From positions 620,001-684,000 of the forward strand of contig NZ_NHMK01000009.1 of NCBI RefSeq assembly GCF_002198095.1: a stretch of 64,000 nucleotides of DNA, given 5' to 3'. The notes beneath the pieces were generated by a model. That model saw only the letters and a program-made list of their open reading frames with translations. It was not told the DNA's origin and made no database searches. The position numbers and the translations under genes are program-made. Shown here piece after piece: positions 22,301-30,580 of this stretch (position 1 is the first letter of the stretch; each line of letters begins with the position of its first letter). The DNA comes from Deinococcus indicus (GTDB taxonomy: Bacteria > Deinococcota > Deinococci > Deinococcales > Deinococcaceae).

Positions 22301-22306
22301 TAGGGT
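22301..22306 (+). promoter_or_regulatory. -10-like box for the membrane protein gene
   Basis: TAGGGT six bases before ATG 22313. Confidence 0.5.
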
Positions 22307-22312
22307 GCGGAC

Positions 22313-23095
22313 ATGAGTGCCACCGCTGACCCCCCTCCGGCCGCTCCCCGCCCGGCTGCGTTCCGTTCGGCGCTGGCGCGGCCACTGGACTTCTCGTACC
22401 CGTCGAACCGCGTGGCGGCGGCCGGAAGTGCCGGGGCGGCGCTGCTGGCCCTGGCATTCGGGCGGCCCGGGGCGCAGGCGGCAGGTGTGGGCGGCGCGGC
22501 CTTCCTGGCGTGGGCCACGGCGCGGGAACTCGACCCGGACCACCCGGTCACGGCGAACGCGGCGCTGCCGGTCGCGGCGGCCGCCGCGCTGCTGGGAGGC
22601 GCCGGCAACCCGCTGGCGGGACTGGCGGCCCTCAGCGGCCTGCGCCTGATCGCAGGCACGACCGGCGAGGCGGCCACCCGCACCGATCACGCCGGAATGC
22701 TGGTGCAGGCACTGCTGGCCGGAGCGTCCGGCGAGCGGGCCGCCGCGTTCCTGGCCGGCGGCGCGTCCCTGCTGACCGCCGAGGCCCGCAGCGCCCTCCC
22801 TGCCGCCGGGGCCCTGACACCCACCCTGCACCGGCACTCGGGGTTCTCGTGGGGATCGGCGCTGCTGGCGGCCTCGGTCCTGCCGCTGGCCGGCACCCTG
22901 ACCGCCCCGGAACCCGTCACCAGCGTCTGCGACCGCGCCGAGCGGCCCGTGCGGGCGCAGGAGGTCCAGCTGGCCCGGTACGCCGCCGTGACCACCCTGG
23001 CGGCCGGCCTGCTGACCCGCCGGACGCGGGGACTGCTGCCGCTGGCCGCCGCACTCCTGACGGTCGCTGCCCGCCGCGCCGGCAGCCGCTCCTGA
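22313..23095 (+). CDS. Alanine-rich membrane protein of unknown function
   Basis: 260 residues, not recognised. An N-terminal Pro/Ala-rich cytoplasmic-looking stretch of about 35 residues is followed by about six hydrophobic segments, very rich in Ala, Gly and Leu. A short polar loop contains SVCDRAERPVRAQEVQ, followed by two more hydrophobic segments. No enzyme motif seen. It has its own TAGGGT box and no close partner. The frame is probably real because codon third positions stay strongly GC-biased, the hydrophobic pattern is regular, and the ATG is well placed after the box. Confidence 0.7.
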   Translation: MSATADPPPAAPRPAAFRSALARPLDFSYPSNRVAAAGSAGAALLALAFGRPGAQAAGVGGAAFLAWATARELDPDHPVTANAALPVAAAAALLGGAGNPLAGLAALSGLRLIAGTTGEAATRTDHAGMLVQALLAGASGERAAAFLAGGASLLTAEARSALPAAGALTPTLHRHSGFSWGSALLAASVLPLAGTLTAPEPVTSVCDRAERPVRAQEVQLARYAAVTTLAAGLLTRRTRGLLPLAAALLTVAARRAGSRS

Positions 23096-23196
23096 CCGGC
23101 CCGTCTTGACCGGTCCATCTTGACCGGACCTTCATGCGCGGGGCGGTGTTCACGGAACCGTCAGCCTTCTGACATCCCGCCCCGCGCGCCCCCTCC

Positions 23197-23202
23197 TACG
23201 CT
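23197..23202 (+). promoter_or_regulatory. -10-like box for the TspO-related gene
   Basis: TACGCT six bases before ATG 23209. Confidence 0.5.
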
Positions 23203-23208
23203 GGACGC

Positions 23209-23961
23209 ATGACCGGACTTCCCAGGCAAGTCACGCTGCTGCTCGTCACGATCCTCACGCTCGTGATGAACTATCTCAGTAACGCCCTTCCACTCTTCGG
23301 CAACTCGAACCGCGAGGTCAGTGACGCCCTCCCGAACGCCTTCACGCCCGCCGGCCTGACGTTCGCCGTGTGGGGACCGATCTTCCTGGGCCTGCTGGCC
23401 TTCGCCGTGTACCAGGCGCTGCCCGCCCAGCGCGGCCCCCGCTTCGACCGGCTGTTCTGGCCGTTCCTGCTGGGCAACCTGCTGAACGTGTCGTGGCTGC
23501 TGGCCTTCCAGAGCCTGAACTTCGGCCCCAGCGTGATCGTCATGCTGGCCCTGCTCGCCAGCCTCGTCTGGCTGTACCTGACCGTGCGCGGCCTGCCGCC
23601 CCAGGGTGCCGAACGCTGGACGCTCGCGCTGCCCACCTCGCTGTACCTGGGCTGGATCAGCGTCGCCACGATCGCCAACATCACCGCGTTCCTGGTCAGC
23701 GCCGGCGTGACCGGCGGCGCCCTGGGCCTCAGCGCCCCCGTCTGGAGTGCGCTGCTGGTCGTGATCGCCGCCGTGATCGGCGTGTTCTTCCTGGTCCGCT
23801 TCCGCGACTACGCCTTTGCGGCCGTGCTGCTGTGGGCCTTCTACGGCGTGTACGTCGCCCGCCCGGACGCCGCCACCGTCGTCACCGGCGTCGTGGTGGC
23901 CGCCGCCGTGGTCGTGCTCGGGGCGCTCCTGAGCCTGCGCAGCCGCCGCCCGCTGCTGTAA
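23209..23961 (+). CDS. TspO/MBR-related tryptophan-rich membrane protein
   Basis: A 250-residue polytopic membrane protein with about seven hydrophobic segments. The N-terminal ALPNAFTPAGLTFAVWGPIF resembles the core of the TspO/MBR tryptophan-rich sensory family, and later LYLGWISVATIANI adds another family-like block. It is longer than canonical TspO (~160 residues), as in the extended TspO-related group. Such proteins bind tetrapyrroles or similar ligands in some bacteria; the ligand here is unknown. The last base of its TAA stop is the first base of palindromic element C. Confidence 0.75.
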   Translation: MTGLPRQVTLLLVTILTLVMNYLSNALPLFGNSNREVSDALPNAFTPAGLTFAVWGPIFLGLLAFAVYQALPAQRGPRFDRLFWPFLLGNLLNVSWLLAFQSLNFGPSVIVMLALLASLVWLYLTVRGLPPQGAERWTLALPTSLYLGWISVATIANITAFLVSAGVTGGALGLSAPVWSALLVVIAAVIGVFFLVRFRDYAFAAVLLWAFYGVYVARPDAATVVTGVVVAAAVVVLGALLSLRSRRPLL

Positions 23962-24026
23962 TACGGATTCCGTTTGTTTCGCCGACAAGCCGGAACTTCA
24001 CCAGATTGTTGGCTCCGAGTCCGTAT
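23961..24026 (+). repeat. ATACGG palindromic element, copy C (66 bp deletion form)
   Basis: Keeps both ends and the first internal hairpin region (CAAGCCGG...CCAGATTG, partly decayed), but GGCTCC is joined directly to GAGTCCGTAT, so the second half is missing. It starts on the last A of the upstream TAA. Confidence 0.85.
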
Positions 24027-24116
24027 AAGTTCCGGGCAGCGCTGCGTGGACGGTGGACAGGATGGGGGAGTGCCCCTGATCTCGTTCACCGTCCACTGTC
24101 ATGACCCGCGAGCGGC

Positions 24117-24122
24117 TAGACT
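24117..24122 (+). promoter_or_regulatory. -10-like box for the AroE-like gene
   Basis: TAGACT eight bases before ATG 24131; it supports that start over the in-frame ATG 30 bases upstream. Confidence 0.5.
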
Positions 24123-24130
24123 GCGGGTCC

Positions 24131-24883
24131 ATGCCTGCGTCCGACACGCCCCTCGCCCTGATCGGTTACCCCGCCCCGGCCGCCCGCGCCCTGCGGGACC
24201 TGGGCCTGATCGCCCTCAGTGTTCCCACCGACGACACCCGCGCCGTGCTGGACGCCTGCCGCACCCTGCACTTCACGGGTGCGCTCGTGCATGACAGCCA
24301 GCAGGTGCATCTGCTGGACGCCGTCACGCCCGACACGGCCGCCCGGCGCGTGGGCCGCGTGGACGCCGTGTCGTTCGCCGGCACCCTGAGCGGCACCTTC
24401 GCCCTGACCGACGCCCTGAGCGACACCCTGGAAGACAGCGGGTACGCCACGCGCGGCGCCAGCGCCCTGCTGATCGGCCTGGACGCCCACGACCTCGCCC
24501 TGGCCCTGCCGCTGGCCCGCCTGGGCTTCACGGACATCGGCGTGGCTGCCGAGAGCCTCCCGGAAGCGGAACGCGCCATCCGCGACCTGCCGGCCGGACT
24601 GCGCGCCTACCCCCTCAGCCGCCGCGACCCCAGTTGCCGCACCTACGCCGAACGTGCCGACCTGATCGTCCTGACCGCCGGGCCACTGCCGGGCGGACTG
24701 GTCCAGCCGTACCACACCCTGATCGACCTGACCGGCCGCGCCGACGCCAGCAGCAGCGGCGCGGGCCGCGTCGACCTGAGCCGCCTGCCGCTGCGCCGCC
24801 TCGCCCGGCAACTCGCGCACGCCACCGGCCAGCGCTTCCACCCGGACGAACTCGAACCGGTCCTGCCGGCACTGAGCAGCTGA
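24131..24883 (+). CDS. AroE-like protein without shikimate dehydrogenase catalytic residues
   Basis: 250 residues. Hand alignment to the aroE product in this window shows the same order of blocks. HFTGALVHDSQQ lines up with [19 protein letters not shown] with AVGAVNTI, and ALSDTLEDSGYATRGA with [16 protein letters not shown]; a Rossmann-like strand ALLIG follows. The catalytic lysine position is Q58 and the catalytic aspartate position is L92, and the glycine-rich GAGGAA loop is replaced by GLDAHD. It is therefore unlikely to be a shikimate dehydrogenase. It may be a binding or regulatory paralogue, or a relative with a new role. The similarity is by eye and should be treated as inference. 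Confidence 0.7.
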   Translation: MPASDTPLALIGYPAPAARALRDLGLIALSVPTDDTRAVLDACRTLHFTGALVHDSQQVHLLDAVTPDTAARRVGRVDAVSFAGTLSGTFALTDALSDTLEDSGYATRGASALLIGLDAHDLALALPLARLGFTDIGVAAESLPEAERAIRDLPAGLRAYPLSRRDPSCRTYAERADLIVLTAGPLPGGLVQPYHTLIDLTGRADASSSGAGRVDLSRLPLRRLARQLAHATGQRFHPDELEPVLPALSS

Positions 24884-24926
24884 GGGGCGTCAGCCGCCGG
24901 CCCCCAGCTGCTCAGCGCCTACGCCA

Positions 24927-25829
24927 TTACACGCTCAGCTGCACGATCAGGCGTTCCAGGGCGACGTTGGGGTCCAGGCCGCGTTTCATGGCGAGGTCGG
25001 CGGCCAGGATGCGTTCCAGGTGCGTGCGGATCCTGGCCTCGTTCAGGCGGCGCGAGACTTCCAGGGCTTTCTTGGCCGGGTAGGGTTTCACGCCGAGTTT
25101 CTGCGCGGCGACCGCCTCGGTGACGCGGCCGTCCTGCTGTTGCAGGGCGACGCAGCGGGCCACGAGGCTGTACTGCCACACGACGGCGCCCATCATCTTG
25201 AAGGGGTCCTCGCCGGAGGCGAGCAGGCGGCGCAGTTGCGTGATCGCCTCGCCGGGGCGGCCGGCGGTGGCGGCGCCCAGCATGGCGAAACTGTCGCCCG
25301 GCGGTTCGCGCCCCACGACGCGCCGCACGGCGTCACGGGTGAAGGGACCGTCGAGCAGCGCGAGTTTGTTCAGTTCCCCGGCGATCCCCGCGAGGTCCGC
25401 GCCGAACACCTCGGCGAGGTAGGCGCTGGCGTCCCGGTCGAGGTTCAGTTTCTGTTTCTTACAGCGCTGCACGACCCAGCCGGTCACGTCGCCGGGCCGG
25501 CTGGGGGCGGGTGAGGCGACGATCTGGCCGCGCGCCTCGTACAGCTTGACGCGTGTGGCGGGCGGGGACTCGTCGAGGACGGCGACCGTGACCGCCGCCG
25601 AGGCGAGCAGCTCCAGCAGCGCCTTGTCGGGTTTCACGCCCTCGAAATCCACGATCAGGCCGCCGTCCCCGAACAGTCCCGGCGACAGGTGCGGGCGGAG
25701 CGTGTCGGGGGTGACGTCCTCGCCCGCCAGTCGCGGCAGGTCGCGGGCGTTCAGGCCGCGCGCGGCGAGCGTGTCACGCAGCGTCTCGTCGGCCAGGAAG
25801 CGGTTGCCGGTGAAGGCGAGCAGCGTCAC
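24927..25829 (-). CDS. holA: DNA polymerase III delta subunit
   Basis: A 300-residue clamp-loader subunit that opens the beta sliding clamp and loads it on DNA. N-terminal LLAFTGNRFLADETLRDTL and the middle block VVQRCKKQKLNLDRDAS match the HolA pattern. AELNKLALL-type helices (GIAGELNKLALLDG) and the C-terminal domain with RRLLASGEDPFKMMGAVVWQYSLV also match. No Walker motif, as expected for delta. The GTG start overlaps the stop of the upstream Ser/Thr kinase gene by four bases (GTGA), so the two are translationally coupled, an unusual pairing. Confidence 0.9.
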   Translation of the reverse strand: MTLLAFTGNRFLADETLRDTLAARGLNARDLPRLAGEDVTPDTLRPHLSPGLFGDGGLIVDFEGVKPDKALLELLASAAVTVAVLDESPPATRVKLYEARGQIVASPAPSRPGDVTGWVVQRCKKQKLNLDRDASAYLAEVFGADLAGIAGELNKLALLDGPFTRDAVRRVVGREPPGDSFAMLGAATAGRPGEAITQLRRLLASGEDPFKMMGAVVWQYSLVARCVALQQQDGRVTEAVAAQKLGVKPYPAKKALEVSRRLNEARIRTHLERILAADLAMKRGLDPNVALERLIVQLSV

Positions 25830-26656
25830 GCGCTGGCGTCCAGGTTGTCCGGGCGGGGAAGCGGCAGGTCCGGCAGTCCGAGTGCCTGCCGGGCGGCGCG
25901 CAGGTCCTCTGCCATCCGCGCGGCGCTCAGGGGCCGCTCGGACCGGTCGCGGGACAGCGCCGAACGGATCAGCGGATGCAGGGGTTCCGGGCCGGGCAGC
26001 GCCTCGCGCCGCTCGCGGATGCCGGCCAGCCACCCCAGCGCGTCCTCGTACGGGGGGTGCCCGGCGAGGCAGTCGAACAGCAGCACGCCCACCGAGTACA
26101 GGTCGCTGCGCGGGTCGCCGCGTACCCCCAGGAACTGCTCGGGCGCCATGAAGTGCGGCGTGCCCATGCGGGTGCCGCTGTGAATGTCGAGCGGCAGGGA
26201 CCGGGAGTGGCTCATGCCGAAGTCGATCACGCGCACGCTCTGCCAGCCGGGCTGGCCGCCCAGCAGCATCACGTTCTCGGGTTTCAGGTCGTGGTGCGTG
26301 ACACCTGCCGAGTGCAGGTACTCCACGGCGTTCAGGACGCCGGCCGCCACCTCGGTCGCCTCGGCCTCGCCCAGCGGTCCGCATTCCAGCCGCTCGCGCA
26401 GCGTGCCGCCCTCAATGAACTCGAAGATCAACTGCGTGGGCGTCAGGGCCAGCAGGGACGCCACGAGCGGATGGCGCAGGCTGGCCGCCACCCGCCCCTC
26501 ATGCTGAAAACGGGCCAGCGAGTCCGGATCGTCCGCGACGAGGGTCTTGACGAACACGCGCCGCCCGTACCAGAGGGCCGATTCGCTGTACACGCCGGGC
26601 TGCTCGGCCAGTGGGGCCCGGTCGGTCAGGGGTTGGGTCGTCGGGTATTCCTGCAT
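25826..26656 (-). CDS. Small Ser/Thr protein kinase
   Basis: A 276-residue, single-domain eukaryote-like protein kinase. Seen: the ATP-anchoring lysine in VFVKTL, the catalytic loop HHDLKPENVML (HHD in place of HRD), the Mg-binding DFGMS, and APEQF. The glycine-rich loop is degenerate (no clear GxGxxG). There is no TM segment or sensor domain after the kinase, so it is cytoplasmic. The ATG gives a protein starting MQEYPTTQP; upstream in-frame residues lack family similarity. It is coupled to holA by GTGA. Substrate unknown. Confidence 0.88.
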   Translation of the reverse strand: MQEYPTTQPLTDRAPLAEQPGVYSESALWYGRRVFVKTLVADDPDSLARFQHEGRVAASLRHPLVASLLALTPTQLIFEFIEGGTLRERLECGPLGEAEATEVAAGVLNAVEYLHSAGVTHHDLKPENVMLLGGQPGWQSVRVIDFGMSHSRSLPLDIHSGTRMGTPHFMAPEQFLGVRGDPRSDLYSVGVLLFDCLAGHPPYEDALGWLAGIRERREALPGPEPLHPLIRSALSRDRSERPLSAARMAEDLRAARQALGLPDLPLPRPDNLDASA

Positions 26657-26792
26657 CAAACTCACTGCTGTAAAGTCTTTCACACCCGCCGCCGTTCGGC
26701 GAGATGCGCGGCACATTCTACCCCCGACAGGCGCGGCCCATCCCCCCACCCCCTGGGTCCCTCCACGCCGGTCACCCCGGACAGCCCGCCCG

Positions 26793-27692
26793 TCAGCGGC
26801 TGACCGGACGGCTGGGAATGCCCGACGCGGCCGGCACCCACTCCAGCGTCTCCAGCCGCGTGAAGAACCCCGCCAGCCGCTGCGCGACGGCCGGCGTGAA
26901 GCGGTTGGCGCCCAGGTGCGGGCCGGTCACGGGCACGAACTCGCTCACGCCGGGCTGCGCGTGCGGCAGCAGGCGGTCACTGTTCACGCCGGCCTTCACG
27001 GTCGTGTCCTCCAGGCTGCTGATCACGAACAGCGGCAGCGGCGACTGACGCAGCAGGAGGTGCTGCGGGTTCAGGTCCGGCCCGGGCGGCGCGGCGTTCC
27101 CGTACGCGGCCTCGATCTCCAGGCGGCGGGACAGGGCCGACCCCCAGGCGAGTTCCAGGTCCGTCCAGGCGTCGATCAGTGCCACGCCCCGCACCGGGTA
27201 CGGCGAGCCGGGCAGGGCGCTGCGCAGCGCCATCAGGCCGCCCATGCTCAGGCCCAGCGCGTACGTGCGGCCACTCCACTGGAAGCGGCGTACGGCGGCG
27301 GCGTGCGCCGCTCCGGCTTCCGCCAGTCCCTGCGGACTGCCCCAGCTGAGCGGACCGCCGTCGCTGCTCAGCAGGACCGCGAAGTTCGCGCGCAGCAGCG
27401 CCTGCGCCAGCGTCTGCACCTGCGGGCTGTCCCGCAGCCGCTCGGGACCCTGCCCGCGCGGGTGCGACACCACGACCAGCGGGCAGCCCCGCGCCGCGCA
27501 GCTGGCCGGAGCCTGCAGCAGCGACGGCGCGGCGCCCTCCAGCGTGACCCAGCGGCCTGCCCCGGCGTCCCGCGCGGCGCCCGGCGTGGCCGGCAGGGAG
27601 GCCAGCACGGCCGCGCCCCGGACTGCCTGGGCAGCGGCCGGAACACCCCCGGCACCCAGAACTGTGGCCAGCAGCGCGGCCACGACCCGCAC
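26793..27692 (-). CDS. Secreted alpha/beta hydrolase
   Basis: About 299 residues. The N-terminus is a signal peptide (VVAALLATVLGAGGVPAAAQA). The nucleophile elbow is ALGLSMGGLMALRS with Ser in GLSMG; a later DAWTDLELAW and VTGPHLGANRF could supply the acid and histidine. It resembles a prolyl-oligopeptidase-type or esterase-like lipoprotein hydrolase; substrate unknown. The open frame runs on upstream into a diverged palindromic element, where an in-frame ATG lies at 27857. I chose the first in-frame GTG after the element because it gives a normal signal peptide. The true start is uncertain. Confidence 0.72.
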   Translation of the reverse strand: MRVVAALLATVLGAGGVPAAAQAVRGAAVLASLPATPGAARDAGAGRWVTLEGAAPSLLQAPASCAARGCPLVVVSHPRGQGPERLRDSPQVQTLAQALLRANFAVLLSSDGGPLSWGSPQGLAEAGAAHAAAVRRFQWSGRTYALGLSMGGLMALRSALPGSPYPVRGVALIDAWTDLELAWGSALSRRLEIEAAYGNAAPPGPDLNPQHLLLRQSPLPLFVISSLEDTTVKAGVNSDRLLPHAQPGVSEFVPVTGPHLGANRFTPAVAQRLAGFFTRLETLEWVPAASGIPSRPVSR

Positions 27693-27723
27693 GCCGGGCC
27701 GCGCCGGGACACGCCGGGGACTG

Positions 27724-27857
27724 GTACGGACTCCGGCTGAATGGCTGGCAGGGCCGCCGGGTCCGGGCAGCGCGAGCGAGTCTCGAACGGGTTCCGCTCG
27801 TGAAGTCGGCCGCCCGGTGCCGTTCCGGGTGGGCAACGCAACAGCAGGAATCCGCAT
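27724..27857 (-). repeat. Diverged ATACGG-type element (copy K, ~134 bp) upstream of the hydrolase gene
   Basis: GTACGGACTCCGGCTGAATGGCT at one end and AATCCGCAT at the other match the reverse-oriented family ends. The flanks are again TG and GA. The interior is GC-richer than in the main copies and carries hairpins such as GGCCGCC and CGAGCGAGTCTCGAACG, so this looks like a subfamily. Confidence 0.6.
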
Positions 27858-28002
27858 GAAACCGGAGCGGACGGAATCCGGACGAACGACAGGGCGGAAC
27901 AACAGGGCAGACACCTTCACGGAGCGGCACTCTAGCGCGCCGGCCCGGCAGGTACCTGACTGGACACTCATCAGGGCGGCGGTCCGGCCGAAACCCCTCC
28001 TG

Positions 28003-28162
28003 CGAACTCCGGTCGAGTGGCCTGCCCGGACCGTTCCATCCGGGTGAGCCGAGCCGAGGGAGGACGGAGTTCAGGCGGGCAACCCGGCGCGCGTGCGGAC
28101 TGGCCATGCCCCTTCGCCTTCAGCCACTGTCGTTCGCGGGCGCTCGATTCCGGATTCCGCGG
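28003..28162. repeat. Possible decayed element (copy L) between the hydrolase and acyltransferase genes
   Basis: CGAACTCCGGTCGAGTGGCC and later GGATTCCGCGG vaguely match the two ends of the family, and the far end abuts the TGA stop of the acyltransferase gene. The interior cannot be aligned with confidence. The rest of the 27693-28162 gap shows no gene. Confidence 0.35.
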
Positions 28163-29263
28163 TCAGCGGCCGAACAGCAGGGTACTCAGGCGGGTGTTCA
28201 GCAGCGCCCGGCCCAGCAGGGCCGGCAGCAGCAGCGCCAGCAGCGCGTACGCCCCGGCTGTCAGGAGTACCTGCGTGGGCGTGCCGCCCGGCGCGTTCCA
28301 GCGTTCCAGCGCCTGCAGCAGCGCCGGGTGAATCAGGTACACCTGCAGGCTGACCGTTCCCAGCGTCGCCAGTGCCGCCTGGACGCGCGATCCGCCGCGC
28401 TGGATGCGGTGCGCGGCGCCCAGCAGGGTCAGGGCGGTCAGGCTGGTGAACACCCAGCTCAGGGTGCTGTACAGGACCGGTGTGACCGGCACGCCCCGCA
28501 CGTACGACAGCGCCGCCGGCAGGTACGCGGCGTACGCGGCGGCCAGGGCCGGCAGTACCACCCAGCGCCGCCGGCGCCACCACGCCGGGAACTCGTCGAG
28601 CCGCGCGCCGACCGCCATGCCCAGCGTGATGGGCAGCAGGTACCACAGGACCGTGCTGGCCGGGAACGGCAGGCGCAGCACCTCGCGGTTCAGGAAGTAC
28701 GCACTCAGCTGCAACCCCAGTCCGGTCAGCAGCGCCGCTGTGATGCCCGGCCGTCGCCGCGCCAGCGGCAGCAGCAGCGGCAGCACCAGGTAGACCTCCA
28801 GCGCCACCAGCAGGAAGTACAGGTGGTAACTGGCCTTGCCGTTCGACAGGTAGAACCACCAGCGGTCCGGGTCGGTCAGCGTCTCCGGGGGCCGCTGCCC
28901 GCTCAGCACGTACCACAGCATGTACAGCGCGCTCCACAGCAGGTAGGGCCAGCCGCCGCGCGTCAGGCGCCGCCAGAAGTACCGCCGGGGCTCGAAACGG
29001 CGCAGCAGGCTGCGGGTCAGGACCACGGCCGACAGGAACACGAAGGCCGGCACCGCGAAGTGCAGCGTGCGGTTCAGGACCGTGACCGCGTCGTGCGACA
29101 GCGTTCCCGGCGTCAGGTAGCGCAGCGCCATGCCGGTCGTGTGGTGCAGCACGACCTCGGTGATGGTCAGGCCCCGGAACACGTCGATCATGGTGAGCGG
29201 CGCCCGCGCCCGCACCGGTTCGGCGGCGGGTGCGGCGTTGGCAGGGGGGGCGGCGTCAGACAT
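28163..29263 (-). CDS. Membrane acyltransferase, family 3
   Basis: 366 residues with about ten hydrophobic segments. The N-terminal IDVFRGLTITEVVLHHTT carries the R/H pattern of acyltransferase-3 proteins (R and H in the first TM region). These enzymes O-acetylate or otherwise acylate surface sugars, lipids or small molecules in the cytoplasmic membrane. A polar ~20-residue N-terminus precedes the first helix. ATG follows TACGGT by nine bases. The donor and acceptor are unknown. No glycan cluster is adjacent. Confidence 0.85.
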   Translation of the reverse strand: MSDAAPPANAAPAAEPVRARAPLTMIDVFRGLTITEVVLHHTTGMALRYLTPGTLSHDAVTVLNRTLHFAVPAFVFLSAVVLTRSLLRRFEPRRYFWRRLTRGGWPYLLWSALYMLWYVLSGQRPPETLTDPDRWWFYLSNGKASYHLYFLLVALEVYLVLPLLLPLARRRPGITAALLTGLGLQLSAYFLNREVLRLPFPASTVLWYLLPITLGMAVGARLDEFPAWWRRRRWVVLPALAAAYAAYLPAALSYVRGVPVTPVLYSTLSWVFTSLTALTLLGAAHRIQRGGSRVQAALATLGTVSLQVYLIHPALLQALERWNAPGGTPTQVLLTAGAYALLALLLPALLGRALLNTRLSTLLFGR

Positions 29264-29272
29264 CAGCGGTCC

Positions 29273-29278
29273 ACCGTA
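29273..29278 (-). promoter_or_regulatory. -10-like box for the acyltransferase gene
   Basis: TACGGT on the minus strand, nine bases before ATG 29263. Confidence 0.45.
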
Positions 29279-29329
29279 GCGCACGCGGGCGCCGTCCGGA
29301 TGTGCGCCCCGCGTCCAGGTACCGGTCGG

Positions 29330-30445
29330 TCAGGAACGGCCCCGGACCTCGAAGCCCTCGGCGGCCAGGATGCCGGCGGCGCGCTGCACGTCCTCGGGGG
29401 ATTCCAGGCCCAGGCGGACCGCGCCGCCGTCCTCGCGGATGGCGAGCACCTCGATGTCCTTGATGTTCACGCCGTGCGCGCCGAGCGTCTGCGTGACTGC
29501 GCCCAGCTGGTTCGGGCGGTCCGGGACGGCCACCACCAGATCGTGCCGCTGCGGCAGCAGGCTGCGCTTGACGATGGGCAGGCTGTCGCGGGTGCGTTTG
29601 CCTTCCAGCGCGGCGGCCAGCAGTTCGTCCGGTTCGTCCAGGTCGGCTTCCAGCCGCTCCAGTTGCCGCCGGAAACGGGCCAGCGCCTCACGCAGCGCTC
29701 CCTTGTTCTCCACGACCATGTCGCGGCTCATGCGCGGGTCGCCGCTCGCCACGCGCGTCAGGTCCCTGAATCCCCCGGCGGCCAGCAGGCTCAGGCGTTC
29801 GTCCCGCGCGACCATGTGCGTCATGGCCAGACTCGCCAGGTACGGCAGGTGGCTGATGGTCGCCACCAGCGCGTCGTGCGCGTCGGGCGGCATCACGACC
29901 GGCGCGCCGCCCAGCGACTCGACCAGCGTGCGCGCGCGGCTCAGGGCGGTCAGGGGCGTGTGGTCGGTGGGCGTCAGGACCCACACGGCGTTCTCCAGCA
30001 GCGCCGCGCGGGCGTGCGTCACGCCGCCGCGCTCGCTGCCGGCCATCGGATGCCCCGCCACGAAGGACCGCACGCCCAGCCGCTCCATCTCGGCCGCGAT
30101 GCCGCCCTTCACGCTGCCCACGTCCGTCACGAGTGCGTGCGGGTTCAGGAATGGCGCCAGGTCACGGGCCAGCGGGGCCAGCGCCCGCATCGGCGCGGCC
30201 AGCACCACCAGGTCCGCCGCGCGCAGCCACTCGCCGGGCGCGGTCTGGATCTCGTCGACCACGCCCAGCGCCAGCGCCTCGCGCAGCACCTCGGGGCTGG
30301 CGTCCAGGCCGATCACGCGCCGGGCCAGCAGCCGCTGCCGCAACCCCAGTGCCACGCTTCCCCCGATCAGCCCCACGCCCGCCACGACCGCCGTGTCGAA
30401 CAGGGCGGGGGGCGCAGGGAGCGTGCTGGAGGAATCTCGCGTCAT
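29330..30445 (-). CDS. tyrA: Prephenate dehydrogenase with C-terminal ACT domain
   Basis: 371 residues. Oxidatively decarboxylates prephenate to 4-hydroxyphenylpyruvate in tyrosine synthesis. The NAD(P)-binding motif AVVAGVGLIGGSVALGL begins near residue 19. Further family blocks are TDVGSVKGG, GHPMAGSERGG, and the helical domain with ATISHLPYLAS. The C-terminal ~70 residues (DLVVAVPDRPNQLGAVT) are an ACT domain, which in this family usually gives feedback control by tyrosine. ATG follows TAGCCT by seven bases. It is divergent from the TSUP permease gene. Confidence 0.93.
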   Translation of the reverse strand: MTRDSSSTLPAPPALFDTAVVAGVGLIGGSVALGLRQRLLARRVIGLDASPEVLREALALGVVDEIQTAPGEWLRAADLVVLAAPMRALAPLARDLAPFLNPHALVTDVGSVKGGIAAEMERLGVRSFVAGHPMAGSERGGVTHARAALLENAVWVLTPTDHTPLTALSRARTLVESLGGAPVVMPPDAHDALVATISHLPYLASLAMTHMVARDERLSLLAAGGFRDLTRVASGDPRMSRDMVVENKGALREALARFRRQLERLEADLDEPDELLAAALEGKRTRDSLPIVKRSLLPQRHDLVVAVPDRPNQLGAVTQTLGAHGVNIKDIEVLAIREDGGAVRLGLESPEDVQRAAGILAAEGFEVRGRS

Positions 30446-30452
30446 AAAGGCG

Positions 30453-30458
30453 AGGCTA
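30453..30458 (-). promoter_or_regulatory. -10-like box for tyrA
   Basis: TAGCCT on the minus strand, seven bases before ATG 30445. Confidence 0.5.
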
Positions 30459-30568
30459 GCACGCGCCCGCAGGCGGCCCGGCCGGGGCGTCTGAACACGT
30501 CGGCAGCGGATCACGGAGCGCGGGGAGGGGGGGAGGGCCGCTGTCCCACTCCCCCCGCCTTCCCCTGC

Positions 30569-30574
30569 TAGATT
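30569..30574 (+). promoter_or_regulatory. -10-like box for the TSUP permease gene
   Basis: TAGATT six bases before GTG 30581. Confidence 0.5.
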
Positions 30575-30580
30575 CCGCTG

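Noticed and set aside
19357..22683. Open frame of about 1100 codons opposite argJ and across the GMC gene
   Set aside because: Low-complexity shadow translation; both real genes have full family signatures.
28106..30571. Open frame of 821 codons opposite the acyltransferase and tyrA genes
   Set aside because: Gln/Arg/His-rich shadow product; no domains.
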